This document shows positions 4,564 to 8,739 of a stretch of DNA of 8,739 bases, in pieces. Both the position numbers and the translations under genes were made by a program. Within the stretch, counting starts at the first letter, position 1. Every line of letters starts with the position of its first letter. Origin of the DNA: Desulfamplus sp. (GTDB lineage: Bacteria; Desulfobacterota; Desulfobacteria; Desulfobacterales; Desulfobacteraceae); assembly GCA_015231395.1 (NCBI GenBank), contig JADGBP010000076.1, positions 1 to 8,739 on the forward strand. Direction: 5' to 3'. The notes under the pieces are model-generated. The model was not told the DNA's origin, did not search any database, and saw only the letters and a list, made by a program, of their open reading frames with translations.

Positions 4564-7500
4564 ATGACTGAAATTATACTGACAGAAAAATTCTCTGTAG
4601 CATCTGATTTTGCAAAAGCACTTGGTATTCCCAAAAAGGGGGACGGCTGTTTCAGGAATGAAAAGACCATAATTACATGGGCTGTTGGACATCTTGTCGA
4701 GCTGTTTGAGCCTGAGGATTATGATGAAACACTTAAAAAATGGCGTATTGAAACGCTGCCTGTAATTCCTGAAAAATTCAGATACAAACCCATTAAAAAA
4801 ACATATCAGCAGTTCAAAATCATAAAATCACTCCTGAAAGAAAAAAATATTGAACGGGTGATAATTGCCACAGATGCCGGACGGGAAGGAGAGGTTATAG
4901 CCAGAACCATTCTTCTTGAATCCGGCTTTACTGATAAAGAGCGGATTTTTCGTTTCTGGACAAGTCAGGCTCTGGTTCCAGATGTAGTGAGAAAAACCAT
5001 GAATGAACTGAAACCTATCTCACACTATGATCGTCTGTGGCGAGCAGGCTATTACAGGCAGGTGGCTGACTGGCTTGTGGGAATGAACTGCACCCGAATG
5101 GTCACGTTAAGGCTGCATGGAGATCTCTTCTCAGTAGGACGGGTACAGACCGCCGTTCTTGCCCTGTTGGTTGACCGGAAAAATGAGCGAGACCATTTTG
5201 TTCCTGAAACCTACTGGATCATCAAGGTTCTATTTTCAAACCACAAAGGGAAATGGACAGGTCACTGGTTCAGAGCAGGAGGGGGAAAAAATGAAAGAGA
5301 AGCGGGTGATGTAAATACAGATACAAGAGAAACAGGACGAAAAGTGACAGAGGATAATTCCAGATCCATTCACATGCTGAAACGCAAAGAAGAAGTTATC
5401 TCGCTTCATCAGACTTTGAGTCAAGCGGCATCAGGATTTGTTCAATCTGTTAAAAAAGAGAAGAAAAAAGAACCTCCCCCGTTTCTCTTTTCCCTGACAG
5501 ACCTTCAGCAAGAGGCAAACAGACGGTTCGGCTTTTCTGCCCAGAAAACTTTAAGCATTGCCCAGAGCCTCTATCAGGATAAAAAATGTCTCTCTTATCC
5601 AAGAACTGACTCACGGGTACTTGGTACTCAGAGTCTTGAGATGGTGAAAAACATAATAAGCAAACTTGACGGAGAATATCCTGAAGTATTTAAAGGGATT
5701 CAACCGGCAAGAATCTCGCTTGCTAACAAGAGGGTGTTTAATGATGCCAAACTTACTGACCACCATGCTCTTATCCCGTTCAAGCCAATTTCGGCAAGTG
5801 CCACCAGGGACGAACAGCTTCTATTTAATCTGGTTATGACTCGATTTGCTGCGGTTTTTTATCCAGACTGTGCATTTGAGAATACCAATGTCATCACAAT
5901 ACTTGCCAACGAGACATTCCAGACCAGTGGAAGAGTTGTTCTTTTTTCTGGATGGAGAGCGGTTTATCAGGAACAGGAACAGCAAAAATCTTCTGGTTCA
6001 GGAGAGAATTTCCGCAAAGAGAGTGATAATCAGATATCATCTGATTCAAAGACGCGTTCATTTGTACCAGGAAACGCCGAGATTGTTGAGCATATTCCGC
6101 CTCTTGTTCAGGGCGATTCCGCCCTTCCGGAAAAAATTACACCAGAAGAGAAGCAGACTACCCCTCCACCTGACTACAACGATTCTCTGATTCTAAAGGA
6201 CATGACAAATCCGGGCAGGTATGTTGATGAAGAGGAGATCAAGAAGCTCTATCGGGGAGATATCGGGATTGGCACTCAAGCCACTCGTGCCCAGATTATT
6301 GAAACCCTTATCAGCAGAAAATATATTGAACGTTCCGGCAAAAAACTTATTGCCACGGAAAAAGGTCTTTTTCTTGTGGAGATGCTCAGAAAATGCCCGA
6401 TAACATCTGTGCTTACATCGCCTGAAGAGACTGCACGCTGGGAGATGAGCCTAAACCAGATAGCTCTTGGCGAATCATCAGGAATGCCTTTTAGACAAGT
6501 TCAAAGTACAAATTCCATAGAAATGCGGGGCATAGTTTCAGGACAAATTCAGAACTTAGTTTCAGGGCAAATTCAGAATTTAGTTTCAGGGCAAATTCAG
6601 AACTCAGTTTCAGGGCAAATTCAGAACTCAGTTTCAGGGCAAATTCAGAACTCAGTTTTAAGAACAACCACGGAGAGATCCTTTCTTGACCGTATAAAAA
6701 CCTTTGTCACCAGTGCTGTAAATGAGTTGAAACTCGCAAGGCTTGAAGTTAAAAACTTTAATTTGGATGTTCCGGCTTCAGCGGTGATTGGCAAATGTCC
6801 TGCCTGTGGCAAGCATGTTCGTGAAAACAGAAAAGGCTTCAGTTGTGAGGATAGGGCGTGTAAATTTATCATCTGGAAAAAGATTGCTGGAAAAATCATC
6901 TCACCTGCCATAGCATCAAATCTTTTAACATTCAAGAAATCAGGACCATTCAAGGGTTTTATCTCCCGAGAGAAAAAAAAATTCTCTGCCATTCTTGTTC
7001 TAAATCAGCAGGACAGGGAGTGGAAGGTATCTTTTGATTTTAACAACAACGTCATTAACGACAAAGATATTAACAGCAAAACCATTAACGACAAAGATAT
7101 TAACAACAAAGGCATTAACGACAAAGATATTAACAACAAAGCCATTAACGACAAAGATATTAACAACAAAGGCATTAACAGCAAAGACCTTGAAAATAAA
7201 ACTATTAAAAATAATGCCTTGTCTTCTGTCTTACCCGTTGCGTTATCCGATGTTTTTTTTCCATTATGCCGAGGCAATATCATTGAAGGCAAAAAGGGGT
7301 ATGGATGTGCCAACTGGAGACCGGAACATGGCGGTTGTCGTTTTGTCATCTGGAAAGAGATCATGGGTAAAAAGCTGACTGAAAAAAATATTCAGACACT
7401 TGCCACAGGAAAAACTACTTCACTCTACGTATTCAAAGATCAGCAAGGCAATAAATTCAAAGCAAAACTGAAAATGTTTACTTTTCCTTTGAACAACACG

Positions 7501-7737
7501 GATTGTTCTTTAAGTACAACTGACACTACATATGCAACTGATCCTACAGATGTAATTCATTCTGCAAATCTCAATCATTCTGCAGATAGAACGGATAAAG
7601 AAAACATTGATATTTATGGCAAAAAAGATATTTATAGCAAAAAAGTCCGTGTCAACAAAACTTGCACCATTGAAGTTATGCCGGAAAGCAATGATGTCCT
7701 TCCGTTGAATCAACGTCATATTCTCTGTTCAAGATAG
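4564..7737 (+). CDS. topB: DNA topoisomerase III (type IA) with two C-terminal topoisomerase repeats and low-complexity insertions
   Basis: The 1057-residue protein is much longer than usual TopB (about 650-850). Type IA enzymes cut one strand, pass another through and reseal it, resolving linked DNA. The TOPRIM domain (about 1-140) has TEK with E8 and TDAGREGE with D104, E108 and E110; Gly at the second Asp is common in TopB relatives. SVGRVQT lies at 190-196, catalytic Tyr345 in LSYPRTDSR and GIGTQATRA at 568-576. Two zinc-ribbon-like C-terminal repeats follow, at about 742-825 (C745, C748, C761, C766) and 898-965 (C902, C915, C925; first Cys replaced by F899). The extra length includes tandem insertions at 658-697, 831-880 and 1016-1027, plus hydrophilic stretches near 235-265 and 480-535. 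The start is set by the family N-terminus; no clear ribosome binding site precedes it. TAG is followed by in-frame TGA. Catalytic residues are intact, so activity is expected. Confidence 0.93.
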   Translation: MTEIILTEKFSVASDFAKALGIPKKGDGCFRNEKTIITWAVGHLVELFEPEDYDETLKKWRIETLPVIPEKFRYKPIKKTYQQFKIIKSLLKEKNIERVIIATDAGREGEVIARTILLESGFTDKERIFRFWTSQALVPDVVRKTMNELKPISHYDRLWRAGYYRQVADWLVGMNCTRMVTLRLHGDLFSVGRVQTAVLALLVDRKNERDHFVPETYWIIKVLFSNHKGKWTGHWFRAGGGKNEREAGDVNTDTRETGRKVTEDNSRSIHMLKRKEEVISLHQTLSQAASGFVQSVKKEKKKEPPPFLFSLTDLQQEANRRFGFSAQKTLSIAQSLYQDKKCLSYPRTDSRVLGTQSLEMVKNIISKLDGEYPEVFKGIQPARISLANKRVFNDAKLTDHHALIPFKPISASATRDEQLLFNLVMTRFAAVFYPDCAFENTNVITILANETFQTSGRVVLFSGWRAVYQEQEQQKSSGSGENFRKESDNQISSDSKTRSFVPGNAEIVEHIPPLVQGDSALPEKITPEEKQTTPPPDYNDSLILKDMTNPGRYVDEEEIKKLYRGDIGIGTQATRAQIIETLISRKYIERSGKKLIATEKGLFLVEMLRKCPITSVLTSPEETARWEMSLNQIALGESSGMPFRQVQSTNSIEMRGIVSGQIQNLVSGQIQNLVSGQIQNSVSGQIQNSVSGQIQNSVLRTTTERSFLDRIKTFVTSAVNELKLARLEVKNFNLDVPASAVIGKCPACGKHVRENRKGFSCEDRACKFIIWKKIAGKIISPAIASNLLTFKKSGPFKGFISREKKKFSAILVLNQQDREWKVSFDFNNNVINDKDINSKTINDKDINNKGINDKDINNKAINDKDINNKGINSKDLENKTIKNNALSSVLPVALSDVFFPLCRGNIIEGKKGYGCANWRPEHGGCRFVIWKEIMGKKLTEKNIQTLATGKTTSLYVFKDQQGNKFKAKLKMFTFPLNNTDCSLSTTDTTYATDPTDVIHSANLNHSADRTDKENIDIYGKKDIYSKKVRVNKTCTIEVMPESNDVLPLNQRHILCSR
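6534..6658 (+). repeat. 24-bp tandem array (5 units plus 5 bases) in topB
   Basis: Units start at 6534, 6558, 6582, 6606 and 6630. The last three are identical (agtttcagggcaaattcag plus aactc) and the first two differ at two or three bases. They encode VSGQIQN followed by L or S (residues 658-697). The array lies between the catalytic core (IALGE) and the helix FLDRIKTFV that normally follows it closely. Confidence 0.92.
7054..7203 (+). repeat. 30-bp tandem array, five units, between the two zinc ribbons of topB
   Basis: Units start every 30 bases from 7054 and encode INDKDINSKT, INDKDINNKG, INDKDINNKA, INDKDINNKG and INSKDLENKT (residues 831-880). An internal half-repeat (INDKD / INNKG) suggests an older 15-bp unit. 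The array is Asn/Lys/Asp-rich and in frame. It leaves long open frames on both strands, which should not be taken for genes. Confidence 0.92.
7609..7644 (+). repeat. 18-bp tandem duplication near the topB 3' end
   Basis: gatatttatggcaaaaaa is followed directly by gatatttatagcaaaaaa, encoding DIYGKK and DIYSKK (residues 1016-1027). It lies in the unstructured tail beyond the second zinc ribbon. Just upstream, cattctgca occurs twice (7558 and 7576), which may be an older duplication. Confidence 0.75.
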
Positions 7738-7754
7738 TGACTGCTCCCTATTTC

Positions 7755-7776
7755 TTATTATGATCATCATGAATAA
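7755..7776. promoter_or_regulatory. Imperfect palindrome between topB and the cyclic-nucleotide-binding gene
   Basis: ttattatga (7755-7763) pairs with tcatgaataa (7767-7776) with one bulged base and a three-base spacer. It lies 50 bases before the preferred start of the next gene and could be an operator. It has no T-run or GC content to suggest a terminator. It may be chance in AT-rich DNA. Confidence 0.25.
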
Positions 7777-7813
7777 ACATGCCTGATGAACGTACCAAAC
7801 AATCCATTCTGCC

Positions 7814-7818
7814 GAGGA
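7814..7818 (+). promoter_or_regulatory. Ribosome binding site that sets the start of the cyclic-nucleotide-binding protein
   Basis: GAGGA lies 8 bases before ATG 7827. The upstream in-frame ATG at 7779 has no such site and would add 16 residues that do not look conserved (MPDERTKQSILP...). ATG 7827 is therefore preferred. Confidence 0.65.
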
Positions 7819-7826
7819 AACGCTGT

Positions 7827-8573
7827 ATGGCAAAAAATATTAAAAAAAACTTCATTAATGATGCCACCATTGAGCTTCTATCAAAATTTGAAATCTTAAA
7901 AAATCTGGCAAAAGATGAACTCAGAAAACTGTTGCGGGCTGATGAAACTGATTATGACATAGGTATTGCAAAACTTATCCGTTACCAACCCAATGAGATT
8001 GTCATACGAGAAGGTGATTTTGATTCATGGACATTTTGGATTGTCAAAGGAAACTACAAGGTTATAGTTGGTGATTCTGTCATTACTACTATATCAACTC
8101 CCGGAGATATTTTTGGAGAGATGAGCGTTCTTGAGGGACTTCCCAGAACTGCCTCGGTAATTTCCATGGAAGAGGGAATATGTCTTGGCATTGACATGTC
8201 TATTCTTGGAAATATTAATGATGATTACATAATCCATGTGATCACAATGGGCTTTAAGCAAAAAAGACTTGAGCGTATCAACACAACAAGAACACAGTTA
8301 ATTCAGGAAAAACAGGATCTGGATTTAAAATATGTAGCAATGCTCAAGTTTGAGCAGAAACTTAAAAAACAAGAGACTGAGTTTGTAAGGGAAAAGGACT
8401 CTCTGGCAAAGAGAGAGGCTGAAGTGGCACGGAGAGAAGCTGAAGTGGTAATGAGAGAGGCTGAAATGGCAATGAAAGAGGCTGAAATGATAATGAGAGA
8501 GAATAAACTGTCATTAAAAGAGTCTGCTGAAATGCTGAATAACAATAATGGTATTTCAAGAAAGTTGTTGTGA
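7827..8573 (+). CDS. Cyclic-nucleotide-binding domain protein with C-terminal coiled coil
   Basis: The 248-residue protein is counted from ATG 7827. Residues about 15-125 form a cyclic-nucleotide-binding beta-roll. The phosphate-binding cassette FGEMSVLEGLPRTAS (96-110) keeps E98 and R107, the residues that contact the ribose and cyclic phosphate in CRP- and PKA-type domains, so nucleotide binding is plausible. No DNA-binding helix-turn-helix follows, so it is not a Crp-like regulator. Instead, residues about 140-240 are a charged coiled coil with a four-unit heptad array (196-223). There is no signal peptide or membrane segment. It probably acts as a cytoplasmic sensor or scaffold that oligomerises through its tail. 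It lies 89 bases after topB on the same strand with no obvious terminator between, so co-transcription is possible. The partner and ligand are unknown. Confidence 0.85.
   Translation: MAKNIKKNFINDATIELLSKFEILKNLAKDELRKLLRADETDYDIGIAKLIRYQPNEIVIREGDFDSWTFWIVKGNYKVIVGDSVITTISTPGDIFGEMSVLEGLPRTASVISMEEGICLGIDMSILGNINDDYIIHVITMGFKQKRLERINTTRTQLIQEKQDLDLKYVAMLKFEQKLKKQETEFVREKDSLAKREAEVARREAEVVMREAEMAMKEAEMIMRENKLSLKESAEMLNNNNGISRKLL
8412..8495 (+). repeat. 21-bp tandem array (4 units) encoding coiled-coil heptads
   Basis: Units start at 8412, 8433, 8454 and 8475 and encode REAEVAR, REAEVVM, REAEMAM and KEAEMIM; a decayed fifth unit begins RENKL. The 21-bp unit equals one heptad. Ala at position 3 and Ala/Val/Ile at position 6 give the 3-4 hydrophobic spacing of a coiled coil. 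Confidence 0.88.
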
Positions 8574-8580
8574 AATCAAC

Positions 8581-8618
8581 CATTTGCATAAGACATTTGT
8601 ATAAGACATTTGTATGGG
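8581..8618 (+). repeat. 13-bp tandem repeats after the last gene
   Basis: catttgcataaga, catttgtataaga and catttgtatggg follow each other, starting 8 bases after the stop at 8573. They are non-coding, with a unit that is not a multiple of three. The last copy is incomplete. Confidence 0.75.
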
Positions 8619-8655
8619 CGCATTCTAAAAAATGGGGTAAAAAACTATTTTTTTA

Positions 8656-8676
8656 TGAGTTATATTTCATAACTCA
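8656..8676. promoter_or_regulatory. Perfect 8-bp inverted repeat downstream of the last gene
   Basis: tgagttat (8656-8663) and ataactca (8669-8676) are exact reverse complements around atttc. A T-run (8648-8654) lies on the 5' side of the + strand, not the 3' side, so this is not a canonical terminator for the genes in this window. It could be a weak terminator without a U-tract or an operator for a gene beyond the window. Confidence 0.35.
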
Positions 8677-8739
8677 AGTTTCGATACAAGACCATTAAGC
8701 CTAAAATCAATAGTCTCGCATTTTTTGAACACATACTGC

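Noticed and set aside
4551..4571. Six-codon upstream ORF (MSPSHD) overlapping the topB start
   Set aside because: It is too short and has no ribosome binding site. Such ORFs are expected by chance.
7005..7364. Antisense ORF of 119 codons with a long Leu/Ile/Ser-rich, membrane-like repeat
   Set aside because: It is the reverse reading of the in-frame 30-bp array in topB. A repeat whose unit is a multiple of three keeps several frames open at once. It has no ribosome binding site.
7779..7826. Start of the cyclic-nucleotide-binding protein at ATG 7779
   Set aside because: It has no ribosome binding site, while ATG 7827, 16 codons later, has GAGGA at good spacing.
8303..8545. Antisense ORFs with Ser/Ala/Leu repeats opposite the coiled-coil region
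   Set aside because: They are shadows of the 21-bp heptad array in the cyclic-nucleotide-binding gene, which is clearly the coding frame.
7827..8573. Crp/Fnr-type transcription factor
   Set aside because: The region after the cyclic-nucleotide-binding domain is a charged coiled coil with no helix-turn-helix.

Overview
The window is an AT-rich bacterial segment in which every recognisable gene lies on the + strand. It covers the downstream part of a ter (tellurium-resistance / stress-response) locus followed by a DNA topoisomerase and a cyclic-nucleotide-binding protein. Ter-system phosphoribosyltransferases, a long topoisomerase III with C-terminal zinc ribbons, and dispersed GC-rich hairpin repeats in an AT-rich background would fit a Gram-negative environmental bacterium, for example a Desulfobacterota sulfate reducer. 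This placement is a guess; no marker gene settles it.

Layout. Positions 1-198 hold the C-terminal end of a TerA-like protein that enters from the left. Positions 226-3587 form a compact gene group: a PRTase_2-TRSP phosphoribosyltransferase, a second phosphoribosyltransferase with a C-terminal PELOTA-like domain, and a HAD phosphatase. The two PRTase genes overlap, and a 16-codon mini-ORF is joined to its neighbours by ATGA overlaps on both sides. A purine-rich repeat tract and a 13-bp dyad (3605-3759) precede terB (3795-4250). The 313-bp gap after terB carries two GC-rich, highly structured elements. Then come a 1057-residue topoisomerase III (4564-7737) and a protein joining a cyclic-nucleotide-binding domain to a coiled coil (7827-8573). 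The last 166 bases hold a small 13-bp repeat and a hairpin.

How the genes may work together. Published comparative-genomic work on Ter systems proposed that two PRTases, a HAD phosphatase and other enzymes (not in this window) make a nucleoside-like metabolite, while TerB and TerD/TerA-family proteins form a metal- or stress-sensing complex near the membrane. The left half matches that scheme. The topoisomerase and the cyclic-nucleotide-binding protein may extend it towards DNA processing and signalling, but the 313-bp repeat-bearing gap means a shared role is only inferred.

The most striking property is not a single gene. Both PRTases, the topoisomerase and the cyclic-nucleotide-binding protein each contain at least one short tandem array, and two more arrays lie between genes. 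The units are 13-30 bp and unrelated in sequence. Every coding array has a unit divisible by three (15, 18, 21, 24 or 30 bp) and sits in a linker or tail; the two intergenic arrays have units of 22 and 13 bp. This looks like a genome-wide tandem-duplication process filtered by selection on reading frame and domain integrity.
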